This document shows positions 1 through 11,408 of a DNA stretch of 64,000 nucleotides, piece by piece. This DNA is from Prorocentrum cordatum (taxonomy: Eukaryota; Sar; Dinophyceae; Prorocentrales; Prorocentraceae), in contig CAUYUJ010012069.1 in NCBI GenBank assembly GCA_963575745.1, positions 322,468 through 386,467 on the forward strand. Direction: 5' to 3'. The position numbers were made by a program, and so were the translations under genes. How positions within the stretch are numbered: the first letter of the stretch is position 1; every line of letters starts with the position of its first letter. Below the pieces are notes generated by a model. It was not told where the DNA came from and made no database searches. It worked only from the letters and a program-made list of their open reading frames with translations.

Positions 1-423
1 TGGATGAGGGGGAGGTCGGTGAACCAGAGGAGCCTCGAAAGGGCGGGGCAAGAGAGGTAGTGCGGGAATGAGTCAGGTGCGTCCGTGCATCCGAACGCGC
101 ACTTGCGCTGCTGCAGGATGTGCATTCTAGCCGTGGTAGTCCAACCACCGCTGAGGGTCTTGACTGTGGCCCAGCGCCAGCTCGGGCACAATTGAATTGA
201 GAGCGTCGGTCAGTGCCTCCCAGCGCTTCTATAGCTCTCCAGGTACCAGGGGCGCTTGAAGGCCCCAGGCAAGGAGGCGTTTGGCAAGCGTACCCGTGAA
301 AAGGTGACTTAGAACACTGGTCGCGAAGCTGGACTGAATACGTGCGTTGGAACTTGGCGCGTCGGGGCGGGTTCGCTGCTGCCGCATATCTCTGCTCCCT
401 GTTAGCAGCGCGGGCGGCAGAGG

Positions 424-2757
424 CTATCGACTGACTAGAGAACAGCAACTGAGCTTCGTTGCGCATGAGAGAACGGCAATGCTGTGCGATGGCTGTCTGG
501 CAAGACCAAGATGGCGGAGGCCGTGCGCCGGCCGGCCAGCGGGGAGCGTTTTGTAGCGCGATGTCTTCTTTTGTAGTTCCTCCAGGCTGGATCTTGCGGC
601 GGTGCAACTGGTCGCAGTTGGGCGCCCCTGTGCGCGCCGCGAAGACAAGAGGCAGCGCTGCTGTGCTTGGCCACTGGTCTCGGCGCCAGAGGTTTGCGAC
701 AAGCCCGATACCTGCTGGCGACGCACGCGGGCGTCGATCATCTGCCGCGCTATCCTGCGTCACCACTGGGGGTCCTGCGCGCCGAAGACCACGATCCTGA
801 TGCCGGCGTCCTTGACCTGGGCACGCTAGCCAAGAAGGCAATCGAGGACGCGGTGAACCTCGCCCCTACGGGCGTCGCACGTAGGCCACGGCATGCTGTA
901 GCTGGCACCGGGGGGCGCGCTCTCGGACGACGACCCGACGTCGCCCTCGAACCCGAAGACGCGGATGACGTCGAAGCCGTGGTCTTGTAGAGCTAGTGGT
1001 GTGTCCCCGTTCTTGTCCTGCTGCCCGCATCTACCCGGACAGGTCGGCGGGGGCGGCCTAGCGGGCCGGGCCCGGCGATCTCGCGGCGAGGCAGTTCCTT
1101 CGAGCCTTCGGCGCCGCAGGTGCCGAGAGACCTCCCGGAAGTCGCGCTGCCTGACTCTCGGGGCGGAGCCCTGGCCGAAGAACGCCGCGCGAGTGCGCCG
1201 GAAGCCCCCGCGTCCACCCGCGAGGTGACGGGGGCAGGTTGCGCGCGACCATGGTCTCGGCATCGTCGATGATGCGTTGCGCGGCGAGTTGGGCGACGCG
1301 GCGGCAATGCTCGACCGCGTGCGTCAGCGGGATGGCTGTGCTGACTGGTCGCGCCATCGCGGGAAGTCGTCGCGATGTGGCAGATGGCCCCCCAACTTGT
1401 TGCCTGTGGCCCGTTGCCATCTCCTGCTGCGTGCAATGGGGTGGGCCACTTCTCCTCGGCGGGCTGCAGCCTTGCCAGCTGGGCCTTGTGGGCCAGATTC
1501 ACGTTGAATCCCGATCTCAAAGATTTTTGCCCAGGCGCCACCGTCGACAATGACGCCTAATCAGCCACCTGGTCGATCAGCGCTCTCCAGGTAGTGCGGC
1601 GAACCGTCGATGCACTTGAGCCTATGCCCGACGAAGTCGACCATCGCGGGGGCGTCAGCATGCGCGGCGGCATGCGCGAGCCCAGGCGGGCGTCGCAGGG
1701 CGCCGCCGCGCCCGCGGCGGACGCGAATCTGGACGCACTGCCCGGCGACAGCGCGAGGTCTTGCCGAGGCGCCCCTGGGCCGGGGGCGCCTCGAGAAGAC
1801 TGCGCGATGTCCTGCTGTGGAGGTGTCTCCACGGGCGCGCCCCTGTCTGCTGCCTCGCGGCCGACCCCGCAGGCGACGGGCCCGTCGGCGCGCGATCTGC
1901 GCCGAAAAAGCCTTGGAAAGTCTGTGTTCTGCGTCGGCTGCAGATCGCATGCATGGCAAGATGCGATGCCACTGCAAGCGCGCCACCCTTCGCCTTGCTG
2001 GGAGGTCGCGAGGCAGACGGGGCACGCCCTATCGTCGCCGGTGACAACCGCGACTGAGGGAGGCCCAGCAGGCGCTGCAGCCGGCACAAGGAGGATGAAT
2101 AAGGGTTGCTGTCCAATTCTGTGCTGCCTGACGTCGCTCCTCGCCCAGCTGCCGCATGAGCTCAAGTGATAAGTGCGCGCTGTGCAGCTCGTCGGGGTGT
2201 CGTCGTTGGGCGCGGGCCAGGGTTGTGCCTGCGTTGTGCTCGGATCGTCCGCCAATGGCCATCCAGGTCTCGCGGCCAGCGAACCACGTAGCAACTCCCT
2301 GACAACGCTCGCGCCGACGGGGCTGTTCTGGTTGAACAGAGTCAGCCAGCCCATGGGGGGGGCTCCGGCACTGGCGGCGGCGGCGACGCAACTGCCAGCG
2401 CAGACTCTGCAGACTGAGTTGGCCGCGCGGAGCTCGATCCACGCGGGGTGGTGATGCCGAGGGCTGAGGCGGGAGGCGCGCATGCCCAGCTCGGCAATTT
2501 CGCATCGACAAGCGGGGCCGAAATCGAAGCGACTCACGCATTAAGGTCGCCTGCTCTGTCGCGCCCCTCAACTTGCCCCAATGGGAATGCGCCGCCTCCA
2601 CCGTCGTGATTCTGATTGCGATGGTGCTGATGATACTACAGGGGCCGCTAATGCTGATGGCGCTGCAGGCGCTGCCCCCCCCCCCCGCCGCTGCCGCGCG
2701 GGCCAATGGCGCAGTCGCTGGGCCCGCCGGCCGCGCAGAGTCTTGCGCGCGGCCCAT
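424..2757 (-). pseudogene. Unrecognised minus-strand coding remnant
   Basis: Several overlapping minus-strand frames stay open here, the longest 326 codons (2537 down to 1557). They contain protein-like stretches: a Cys-rich patch around 1935-2015 with spacing CPVC, then a Cys and CHAC, resembling a degenerate zinc finger, and a helical-looking stretch near 1240-1340. No single frame spans the region and I recognise no family. High GC alone opens long frames, so part of this may be chance. It could be an old retroelement ORF; there is no direct evidence for that. Confidence 0.2.
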
Positions 2758-4776
2758 GAGTTACGCCATCTCCCGTCACAGTCGTCACATCTCGGCGTCG
2801 CGAGGTTTGGGTGATGACGAAGATGAAGGTGATGCCCCTACCCGACGCGACTAATGGCTATGGCCAAATTGTTGTCAAGAGTCGTCACGCGACGCACTAG
2901 GCGTGGCCGCTGGCGCTGCCGACCGCGGCGCTAGCGCGGCTGGAGTCGACTGCCCGCCGTTCCGGGGGCCAGCGATCTGCGTGGGATCGCCCCCGGTGCC
3001 CGGAAACGCAGATTGCGGAGCCCCGCTAGCGTTCCTAATCATCCACGCTGCGTTCGCTCCTGGCACGGGCTGCTGATCGGAGGGCCCTGGCGGCCCCCGC
3101 CGACCCAAACGCGCGAGTGGTGAGCATGTCGGTGGTGGCGATGATGCTGCGGCGTAGGCGTTGAAGAAAAGAACGCGCCCTCCGTCGCGGCGTCGGGGGC
3201 GGTCGCGCACGCAGTGCCACCTGGAGTCGTGCTCGCGGCGTTGGAGACGCACCCCGCCAGGGCCCCAAGGGTTGCCTTGGCGGCCTGAACCCGCGGTGCT
3301 GGCCCTGACCCCCCCTTCGCTCAGGCTCGCCATTGCCCTTCCCGGAGCCCGCGAGGCCCCGCGGGAGTCGTGCCCAGGCAGATCGGCATTTTTTCAATGA
3401 CCCTGCGGACGCGGCGCGTGGGCTAGTTGTTGTTGAAGCTGCGCCAGCGTGCTTCAGCGCGCTCGCGAGACCGAATAGAGGTGCGCGCCGCGCTTTTCCA
3501 CGGGAACGTCGCGTTGCTCGGGGTCGCCCGCGGTATCGCCTTCGCTGAATGAAAAGACGGCGTCGGTCTCAGTGACTCAGTCGACGCCTGCTGTTGGGGG
3601 CGCCCCCTGCGCTGGCGGCGCCCGGCCGGCGTTGCAGGCGGCTGCTGGCGCAGGCGGGCTCGGCGCCGCCCTCAACGTAGCCGGGCCCGCGCCGTCCCAG
3701 CTCGATCCGACCGCGGCGCCGTGCCCGATCTCGCGCGGGCGCGCCCGCGAGGAAGGCGCGCCGCTAGGCTGGCTGGGCCGCCGCGGCGAGGTTGCCCGGC
3801 GACGCCTCAGTCATGCGCCCGAGGCGCGGCCCGTCACGCGCGCGAGCTGCGCTGCCATCGCGGGGCAGGCCATGCAGTAGCGCTGCAGGATCGCGGTCGG
3901 CTGGGCGCCCGACGCGCCAGCGGCCCGCCGCGGGGGGAAGCTCAGGCCCTCGCGCCCGATCATGAATTGACCAGCTTGCCCCGGTCGGTTGCGGGGGACG
4001 TCGAAATCCGCGACGAGGTTGTCGACGCTCCCGAGGGGGCAGCGGGGCGAAGTTCATCGGCGCCGACGCTGCCGAGGCGCGCCCCGCATCTCCCGATTGG
4101 CGCCACCGTTCGGCCAAACTGTGAATCGGAAAGGTCATTGGTGGCGCTGGGTTGCCGTTGGTGACTCTCCCCTGGGCCTGGATAGCCGGCGGCCATTCGA
4201 CCGCTCGCTCGCGCGCCGTGCCTGCGAGGCGCGTCGAGACCAAAGACGCCCGGCGAAACGCGTCGAGGTCTGAGTTCGCCTTTGGCCAGATCATCACCTC
4301 GCGCGTCCATCTCTGGACTGGCATGCGAGCCTGCTGCTCGGGCGCCCAGGTGCGGGGGCGACGCGCGCTGTGGCTGGCGCCGCCCGCGTCCATGCAAGGG
4401 GGGCGACTGCCGATGACAATCGTGCCCACTCCGATTGCCTTCCATCCGGAGTGCAGTTCTCTCCGCGCGTCGTAGAGGCACTGGGGGCCGGGGATCCATT
4501 GGCGGCGCTGTTCGGGCAGGGTGCCTCGGAGCCGCCGTGGACACTTGCCACGGAATGTGTTCCTCCTCGTCTTCAACTTGGGCGTGTGCGCGTAATTGTC
4601 GCGTCTTCAATGCCTGGAACGTCCACGGCGCAGTCATGGGAACTCCCCTCGTACATCGCGCTGTCACTGTATTTTTGGGCGACGCAAAAAGGCGTCCAGC
4701 TGAAGAGGGTGGCGCAAGAGTTCTGGGGTGCTTGCATTGCAAATTACTGCGCCGAAGAACTGCATTGCATTGCATT
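2758..4776. other. No recognisable gene
   Basis: GC-rich sequence with many overlapping frames on both strands and none convincing. It holds a C-homopolymer near 2677-2687 just to the left. I see no RNA gene, repeat array or conserved motif. Confidence 0.4.
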
Positions 4777-5667
4777 TCACGTAATGGACTGCACGAGAAA
4801 ATACACCAATAAACCTGCGCCCCGCAGTGTATTGCACGCCCCACATGTATTGCAACCCCACAAACCTATTGCGCCAACATTTATTGCACCACCCCCTTGT
4901 CGCTGGACCCCTTTTGGGTCAAACCGAGTACTGCCTATCGCCAGCTGCACGATCGTCAAGAGGAGTGCGCATCGGGACCCAGTCATGCCGGGCTGCAAGG
5001 AATGCGTGAGCAAGATGAAAGTCATGTTCCAAGAGATAGATTGAAGACGGGTTCTCCCAGATACTCGCTGTCCCTCGGAACGTCGGTAGCACAGTCTGCT
5101 TGTACTTCCCCCGGTTTGGGCGACAGTCGCCAGGAACTCGGGGCCCTTGGTCGACCCCGTAAATGCCAACGTTGAATCGAAAAAGTGTCCGACATTCGTG
5201 GTTCGTCCCACAGACGGGTGTAACACAGGCAAAAGGTCCGCGAGGTGCGCCGACAAAGCCAGCGCGAGCCCGGGAAGGATCTCCGAGAGAGCCAGCGCGT
5301 GTCCGGGGTCCTTGAATGTCTCGTTCGCGTACTTGTGGTGGTACTGGTTGTGCTTGTTCCCCGTCGCTGGTCCTGGTGGCGGAGGGGCGGCTGCCCCGAA
5401 TGTGAACAGGTAGAAGTGCACGAGCGCGATGGACGCGGACGACCAACGTGGTGGACGCCTGGGCCATCGAAGCGAGGCATGTGCGAAAAACCATTGCGGC
5501 CGTGGTATTTGAACCCAAGTTTCGTTACCAACCCGAGAAATGGAGGTAAGAGGTGAATATGTAGGCGGTCCTTTCCGGTGGACGGAATGAAAGCGGTGAG
5601 CGCGAGAATGAATACAGCAGGCACGGTGTATTGATCTGGATTTGAGCCAGAACCGCGGCGGGCCCAA
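4777..5667 (-). CDS. Hypothetical protein, 296 codons, unrecognised
   Basis: An uninterrupted minus-strand frame of 296 codons in a part of the window that is less GC-rich than its surroundings, so its length is a little more meaningful than elsewhere. The middle part (about 5420-5200) has strongly G/C-ending codons and a protein-like composition: a hydrophobic segment around VHFYLFTFG, a Pro-rich turn, a His/Tyr/Asn-rich stretch (NKHNQYHHKYANETF), then a hydrophobic ALALSEILPGLALAL segment. The ends look less protein-like, so it may be one exon of a longer gene. No family recognised; chance frame is possible. Confidence 0.28.
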   Translation of the reverse strand: MGPPRFWLKSRSIHRACCIHSRAHRFHSVHRKGPPTYSPLTSISRVGNETWVQIPRPQWFFAHASLRWPRRPPRWSSASIALVHFYLFTFGAAAPPPPGPATGNKHNQYHHKYANETFKDPGHALALSEILPGLALALSAHLADLLPVLHPSVGRTTNVGHFFDSTLAFTGSTKGPEFLATVAQTGGSTSRLCYRRSEGQRVSGRTRLQSISWNMTFILLTHSLQPGMTGSRCALLLTIVQLAIGSTRFDPKGVQRQGGGAINVGAIGLWGCNTCGACNTLRGAGLLVYFLVQSIT

Positions 5668-5693
5668 GCAAAGACAGGATGAAAAGGGCAGCG

Positions 5694-5727
5694 CGTAATG
5701 GGTGACACAGGCGTGTCACCCGTTACG
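5694..5727. repeat. 15-bp hairpin with 4-nt loop
   Basis: The arm 5694-5708 pairs with 5713-5727 over 15 positions with a single T.G pair; the loop is AGGC and the core is GGGTGACAC / GTGTCACCC. No T-run follows, so it does not look like a bacterial-type terminator. It lies between the weak minus-strand frame and the pyrimidine-rich repeat. Confidence 0.7.
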
Positions 5728-5814
5728 GGGGGAGGTGCTCAGGCACCGCTCGAGCAGGAAACTCGGAGTAAGAGGGCAACTAATGGATGAGAAGGGAAAC
5801 AACCGTCTTGCTCT

Positions 5815-6105
5815 TTCTGCTCCGCTTCCTCTTGCTGCTGCTGCTGCTGCTCCTCGTCCTCCTCCCCCTCCTCCTCCTCATTATCCTCGCCCTGCCCTCC
5901 TCATCCCGCTCCTCCTGCTCCTCCTCCTCCTCCTGTTCCTCCTCCCTTCCTCGTCCTATCTCCCCTTTTTCCCTGCCTATGTCATTTCTCCTCCCTTCCT
6001 GCTCTCCTCTTCCTCCTCCTGCTCCTCCTCCTCCTCCTCCTCCTCCTCCTCCTCCAGCGTACCTCCTTCTTCGCCTAATCCTCCTCCTTCGCCTTCCTCG
6101 CTCCC
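5815..6105. repeat. Pyrimidine-rich (TCC)n / (CTG)n low-complexity tract
   Basis: Imperfect TCC/CCT/CTG triplets, almost purely pyrimidine on the plus strand, with a clean (CCT)n core near 6015-6055. Long frames here (poly-Ser, poly-Pro or poly-Leu) are artefacts of the triplet repeat. Confidence 0.85.
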
Positions 6106-6279
6106 AAGACATCCGCCGGCATTGTTGGTTAATGCGCGGCTCCAGAAATCTCAATACCGTCCCCGAGAAGCTGGTCATCATGGATCAACTTGTTATGGTC
6201 CTAGGGCCAGGTGCCGGCCCCCAGGGGCCGAAACCAAAGCAAAAACGCGGGATTCAGAGATCATATCGTCGGACATCTG

Positions 6280-6535
6280 GATCCCTCCTCCCACTCCACC
6301 TCATCATCCTGATCCTTGTCCTCCTCCTTCCTCCAACTCCTGCTCCTCCTGCTCCTCCTGCTCCTCCTGCTCCTTCTCCTCCTCCTCCTCCTCCTACTGC
6401 TCCTCCTCGTTCTCCTCCTCCTCCTCTTCCTCCTCCTCCTCCTCGTTTTCCTCCTCCTCCTCGTTTTCCTCCTCCTCCTCCTCCTCCTCCTCCTCCTCCT
6501 CCTCCTCCTCCTCCTCCTCCTCCTCCTCCCCCTGA
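6280..6535. repeat. (TCC)n microsatellite
   Basis: A second TCC triplet tract, cleanest at 6474-6530. It is followed at 6781-6840 by a GGGAGGGA-type purine tract just upstream of the PDI-like gene, giving a pyrimidine block and then a purine block on the same strand. Confidence 0.9.
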
Positions 6536-6889
6536 TCTTCCGCCGAAGACACCGACGCCATCGCCGACGGCGCCGATGCCGACGACGACCCGCACCCAAG
6601 GCGCCGTTCCCAGCGCCGCCGCCCGGGGGGTGCACGGGGGCGCCGCGGTGGTCCTCTTGGCACACCCAGGCCACGTGCGCGTCGCGATAGCCCTGGAGGA
6701 GGACGAGGAGGGGGGAGGAGGGAGAAGGTTCGAGGATCGAAGCTTTCGGATGTGCTCTGCCTTGGGCCTCGAGGGAAAGCGGGAGGGAGGGAGGGAGGAA
6801 AGGCGGGAGGGAGGGAAGGAGGGGGCTCAAGGGGGGAGGTGTGCCGCTTGCCCGCGCGGCCCGCTGGCGCGAGCGCGCGCCGCGCCGCG

Positions 6890-8100
6890 ATGCTCCCGGC
6901 GATCGCCGGGCGGCTGGGCCGCGGGCGCCCGCGGCTGGCCGGGGCTGCCGCGCTGGCCCCGCCGTCGGCGCCCGCCCAAGGGCCGTGCGCAGAGGGGTTC
7001 TCGAGTGTGCTGCACAGCGTGGACCAGTTCCGCGTGGTCTCTGCGGACCTCACCCGCGGGACGGTCTCCGGCGGCGTCTTCACCACGGTGGCGTACGCCC
7101 TGCTGGTGGTCCTGCTGTTCGCCGAGCTGGGGGCCTTCCTGAGAGTTAGCTACTCTACGAACGTCGTCATCGACGACAAGCTTGACGAATCGCTGAGGAT
7201 CGAGTACGACATCTCGGTGTTCGACCTCCCCTGCAGGTACCGGAAGGTGGGCTCGTGGGACAAGTACGGGAAAGACAGGTTCGTGACCAACAAGTCTTTC
7301 ACCTATAGCACTCTGGACCACTGGGGGGGCACCGCGGGCACCAAGTACACCGAGGCGGAGATCGCGGTGCTCGAGTAGGCGGACGTGGCCTCGGACATCA
7401 CGGAGGACGAGGCCAAGGAGCTCGACTCGGACTGGTCCGCCAGCAGCGACCACTTCCAGCACAAAGACTTCCAGGCGGCGGTGACCTTCCACGACTACAC
7501 GCGGGTGAACTTCTACGCCGAGTGGTGGAGTCACTGCAGGCAGTTCCACCCAACGTGGATGGAGGCGTCTGCCAAGATCAGCGAGAAGATGCTCTTCTCC
7601 GACGGCGACGCGCGGCAGTCCACGGTGAAGTACCTGAAGATGAACTGCGTGGGCTTCCAGGACAACTGCAAGAAGGCCAAGATAGCAGCCTTCCCGACCC
7701 TGCGGCTGTACAAGCGCGACGGCTCCTTCGAGGTTTTCCAGCAGCATCGCTCCGTGACGAACATCGTCAGATTCTTGACGTCGTCGAGTAGGACCAGCCA
7801 CTTGATCGTCGCCCGTCATCACATGATGTTCAACGAGGGATGCCAGGTGGCCAGCCAGATCCACGCGCCCCGCGTGCAGGGATCTTTCCACCTCCAGGCG
7901 AAGCCCTTCGGCAAGATGGACCTGAACCCCGCCATCACGAACGTGTCGCACCAGGCGTGCGACTATTACTGCTCTGGCTCCTGCACGACGGACTGCGTTC
8001 AGCCCACGGGGACGGTAGCCCTGGCGTGCGAGTGTATGTCCTACCCCGACAGCGGCGAGCACAACATGTTCAGCGTGACGCCCTGGTCGGCGGCGGGGTA
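6890..8100 (+). pseudogene. ERGIC/thioredoxin/ERV protein disulfide isomerase-like protein, one in-frame stop
   Basis: The ATG at 6890 opens a short leader, then an ERGIC-type N-terminal domain (DQFRVVSADLTRGTVSGG followed by a transmembrane segment YALLVVLLFAELGAFL). After an in-frame TAG (7376-7378) the same frame continues into a thioredoxin-like domain (RVNFYAEWWSHCRQFHPTW, about 7500-7556; FPTLRLYKRDG at 7690-7724) and a COPII-coated ERV-type domain (NEGCQVASQIHAPRVQGSF and NPAITNVSH, 7830-7950). This order matches the PDI8/PDIL5-3/5-4 family, predicted to act as an oxidoreductase or chaperone cycling between ER and Golgi. Only one active-site Cys remains (WSHC instead of CxxC), as known for some members. 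The C-terminal ERV part is incomplete; GTACGT at 8098 could be a donor site. The TAG means pseudogene, sequencing error or unusual processing. Confidence 0.72.
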
Positions 8101-8416
8101 CGTGAAGGTCTGGCTCGGCCTGATTGCTGCCGCCCCTGGCGGCTCTGAGGGGGCCTCCGCGCACGACACCAATGCTCCTTTAACTTGTTTTGCAGGCCGT
8201 CTCCAGCCTCCCACCTACCCGTTTGTTCTCCTTCTGTCTTTCCCTCCGCCCCCCTCCTTCCACGCTGGCCTCGCTTCCGGGCCAGCCCGCTTTGCTAACG
8301 CTCAGTCAATTAGAAGTACAACCGCTCATGTATTCAAAGTCGGGGCGGCCGGCCCTCCCCATCCAGCCCCCTCCCGCACTCCTCAATCTCCCCCACACCT
8401 CCCCGCCCCCGACCCC

Positions 8417-9670
8417 CGCCATCGACAGCCGACCACGACGCCGACCACGACCTCGACGGCCAGCCGCTCCACAGCGTTCGAACCCGCTCCGAGCCCGACA
8501 AGGCGACCCCGCCCAAACGGCACGACCACGGGCGGCGACACGACGGAGGCCCGGCGCCCGACACTGAGCACCCACGCTGACCCCAGCAGCACGGCTCCGT
8601 CATCCACAACTGGAACGAGCAGTGCGACGGGCAAACCGATGAGGACCACGTCTTTGACCAGCGCGCTGGAGGATAGCAGCCCAACGCCTGGCAGCAGCAC
8701 GGAGATCAACAACACGACACCGCCGACATCCACCACTGGATCGAGCGGTGGGGTGAACAAACAAGCGAGCACCAAGCCATTGCCCGACACAGCGGACACC
8801 CGCAGAGGGATGGGGAACAGCAGCGCGGCGACGGAGTGCATGACCACGACGCCCGCTACTAGCACAAGCAGTGCGACGACCTATGCGACGAGCGTCGCGT
8901 CCCTGACCAGCGAGACGGAGGCGATCAGCCAAACATTACGCAGCAGCGCGAGTACGACACCTACTACGGGCACGAGTACTGCGACGAGCAAGGTGATGAC
9001 CACCACGCCCCTGACCAGCACGATGGGATCCTGCAGCCAGACGCTGGGCAGCAGCGCGGAGGCCCGCAGGACGCCTCCTACACCGACTGCGGGCACGAGC
9101 GATGCAACGAGCAGTGTGACGATGACCACGCCTTTAACCAGCACGGCAGGGAGTGGCCGCCGGTCGCCGACCAGCATCGCGGAGACCAAGAGTGCGATTT
9201 CAACAGCCACCACAGGCACGAGCAATGGGACGAACAATGCGACGAGCGCGAGGATACTGACCAGCACGAGGGACACCAGCAGTCAGTTGACTAGCAGCAC
9301 GGGGACCACGGGGACGATCAGGAGCCAGACTCCGAGCAGCAGGACGGAGATCAACAGCGCGGCCTGGGGCCCCACCACAAGCAATGCGACTCCGACATCG
9401 ACGTCTCGCAGGAGCAGGTGGACGGGCAGCCCGACGAGGAACACGCCACCGACCAGGACGACGGAAGCCAGCAACAACCCGCGGAAGAGCATAGCGACAC
9501 AGACCAGCAGGACAGCAACCAGCAGCCCCAGCGCGCCCCCGCACGTGCCCGCACGCGCCCCCGCACGCGGATGGCTTCATGGACACGGGGATGGGACAAC
9601 AGAAAATCTGGCCTGGCTGACCCTGCCCAGGCCGATGCTTGGGACCCTCCCAGACCCAAGGAGGCCCTGA
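8417..9670 (+). CDS. Thr/Ser-rich degenerate repeat frame (mucin-like), unresolved
   Basis: The frame of the PDI-like gene stays open to 9670. From about 8420 it is Thr/Ser-rich with a roughly 120-bp degenerate repeat (phrases such as TTPLTST and TTGTS recur near 8965, 9085 and 9205). Comparing copies at 8965 and 9085, changes such as CCC-CTG to CCT-TTA are silent in this frame and not in the His/Asp frame, which supports the Thr/Ser frame here. A His/Asp/Gln frame is also nearly open but has one TGA and three TAG codons. Whether it belongs to the PDI-like transcript is unknown; a pyrimidine-rich stretch ending TTTTGCAG (8195) precedes it. Could be a secreted mucin-like protein, or only low-complexity DNA. 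Confidence 0.35.
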   Translation, partial: RHRQPTTTPTTTSTASRSTAFEPAPSPTRRPRPNGTTTGGDTTEARRPTLSTHADPSSTAPSSTTGTSSATGKPMRTTSLTSALEDSSPTPGSSTEINNTTPPTSTTGSSGGVNKQASTKPLPDTADTRRGMGNSSAATECMTTTPATSTSSATTYATSVASLTSETEAISQTLRSSASTTPTTGTSTATSKVMTTTPLTSTMGSCSQTLGSSAEARRTPPTPTAGTSDATSSVTMTTPLTSTAGSGRRSPTSIAETKSAISTATTGTSNGTNNATSARILTSTRDTSSQLTSSTGTTGTIRSQTPSSRTEINSAAWGPTTSNATPTSTSRRSRWTGSPTRNTPPTRTTEASNNPRKSIATQTSRTATSSPSAPPHVPARAPARGWLHGHGDGTTENLAWLTLPRPMLGTLPDPRRP

Positions 9671-10580
9671 ACAGCTCCGGAAACGGGCTCTCCTCGCCCC
9701 GCCCCTCTCCTCCCGTGGCCTCTTTCTGCCCCTCCGCCGCCCCGTTCTCCTGGCCCCCTTGCTCCCCCGTGCCCCTCGTCTCATCCCACCCGCACCGACC
9801 CTGTGAGGTGGGGGTTGGCCCTCCGGGGGTGTCACGGCTGCCACATAGAGCCATCGGTGATGGAAACAGTGGCTCGCCGCACCGACTCCATGACACTTGC
9901 ATGGGCCCGACTAGCGTCCTGGCTTCCACCAGCCGTTGTCGCCCTCTCGGGGCGAGTGGGCAGTTCGACGGGGGCGCCCAGGATGGCTTTGTGCCCCCCC
10001 CCCCCCTCTCGGGCATGTTCCTGTCCTCCTTTTCCTCCTCCTTTGCCTCGACTCGTCTCGCCCTCGCCGACGTCTCCTCGACTCCTGTGCCTCTCCTCCT
10101 CCTGGGCGCGGTCCTCCCCTCGCTGGCCCCCGCCCCTGCCCTCACCCCTCCCGGGCCCCCCCCTCCTAGGCCTGCTGGTCCTGGGCGGGGGGACTGGCTC
10201 CGATTCCTTTCGGTATCCTGCAAGGTCTTTCCCGCGAGGACCCCGTCCGGCTGCTACTAGGAGCACCGCCACGGAAAGCAGTAGCCCGACTGGCAGCACC
10301 AAGTCACTATGGGGAGCAGCACGCCTTCAAGCACGGCAGTCTCCTTCTGTTCCTCTGTTTCCCCTGTCTCGTCCTCCTCTTCCTCCACCTCCCCACCCAA
10401 TGCGGCCGTCTCCCCTTCCCACCCCGTGTCGTCGTCCTCTGCTTCCTCCTCCTCCTCCTCCTGATCCTCCTCCTCTTCCTCCTCCTCTCGTACCTCACCG
10501 TCGGTTATCCTTGTCTGCCTGTCCCTTGCCTCTGGGTCATCATCGTCATGGTACTCCTACTTGTCCTCACCCCATCGGAG
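9671..10580. other. Pyrimidine-rich spacer, intron-like
   Basis: Mostly C/T-rich sequence, with a C-homopolymer at about 9996-10008 and TCC runs at 10020-10130 and 10440-10500. It ends in CACCCCATCGGAG at 10580, the same ending as two later spacers (10996, 11563). No clear GT donor is visible at its left side. Confidence 0.45.
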
Positions 10581-10816
10581 TAGGGATCTCGGATTCGACG
10601 TTGGCGGTGACTTTGACGGCACATACGGCGCCATCGGGTACGACAGGGTCGTGCAGCACCGCAGCCACAACCACCAGCCCTTCCACAAGGGCGCCGAGCT
10701 GAACGAGCACCAGTTGAACCAGTGGCACGTACACCACCAATGCCACGAGCACCACTGCGCCCACCTTGCCGTCGAGCTCGCCGAGCGTCCGCGGATTCAG
10801 CGGCACGACTTCTTCA

Positions 10817-10996
10817 CTTTTTCCTTATTCTCGGCCTCATCTCCCTGTCACTCTTGGTGCTCCCGCTGGTCCTTATCCGCCTTCTCCTTCCCCATCGTCT
10901 CCGTTTCCCCATCCACTTCCTCCTCCTCCCGTGCTGGTGTTCCTCCTCCTCCTCCCCCTCCTCTTCCGTCTCCATCTCCTCCCCACCCCATCGGAG
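10817..10996. other. Pyrimidine-rich intron-like spacer ending CCCCACCCCATCGGAG
   Basis: C/T-rich, starting TTTTTCCTTATTCTC and ending CCCCACCCCATCGGAG. The same 3' end closes the spacer at 11563 and, slightly shortened, the one at 10580. An AG 3' boundary fits an intron; no GT donor is evident, and non-canonical donors are known in dinoflagellates. Confidence 0.45.
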
Positions 10997-11408
10997 TCGC
11001 GAGGAAGGCAGCGGCCTCCACGTTCGGTGTGACGACGTCGGTCACCATAAGGTCGTGCAGTACCACGGCCACCAGGACCGCTGCACCCACGATGGCGACG
11101 AGGTCGGCGAGTACCAGCAAGGCCAGCACCAACGCATCCACGAACGCGAGAAGGTCGACGAGTATCAGCGGAAGAAGCGGCACGACACCTACGGAGACCG
11201 CGACGGGATGTACGACGTCGTCTGCTACTTCAGGCTCGGGCAGCACCACGGCCGCAAGCACTGGGACAGCCACGAGTACGACGAGCTAGACGAGTACCAG
11301 CGGCACAAGCGGCACGACGCTGACTGCAGCTTTGCCTGTAACTGCGACGTCCGTGGGTACCACAGCGCCGTGGAACACCACGGCCACAAGCACCAGCACG
11401 ACCCCTTC

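Noticed and set aside
5787-7142. 451-codon plus-strand frame of poly-Pro/Ser/Leu
   Set aside because: Runs through two TCC repeats and is out of frame with the PDI-like gene.
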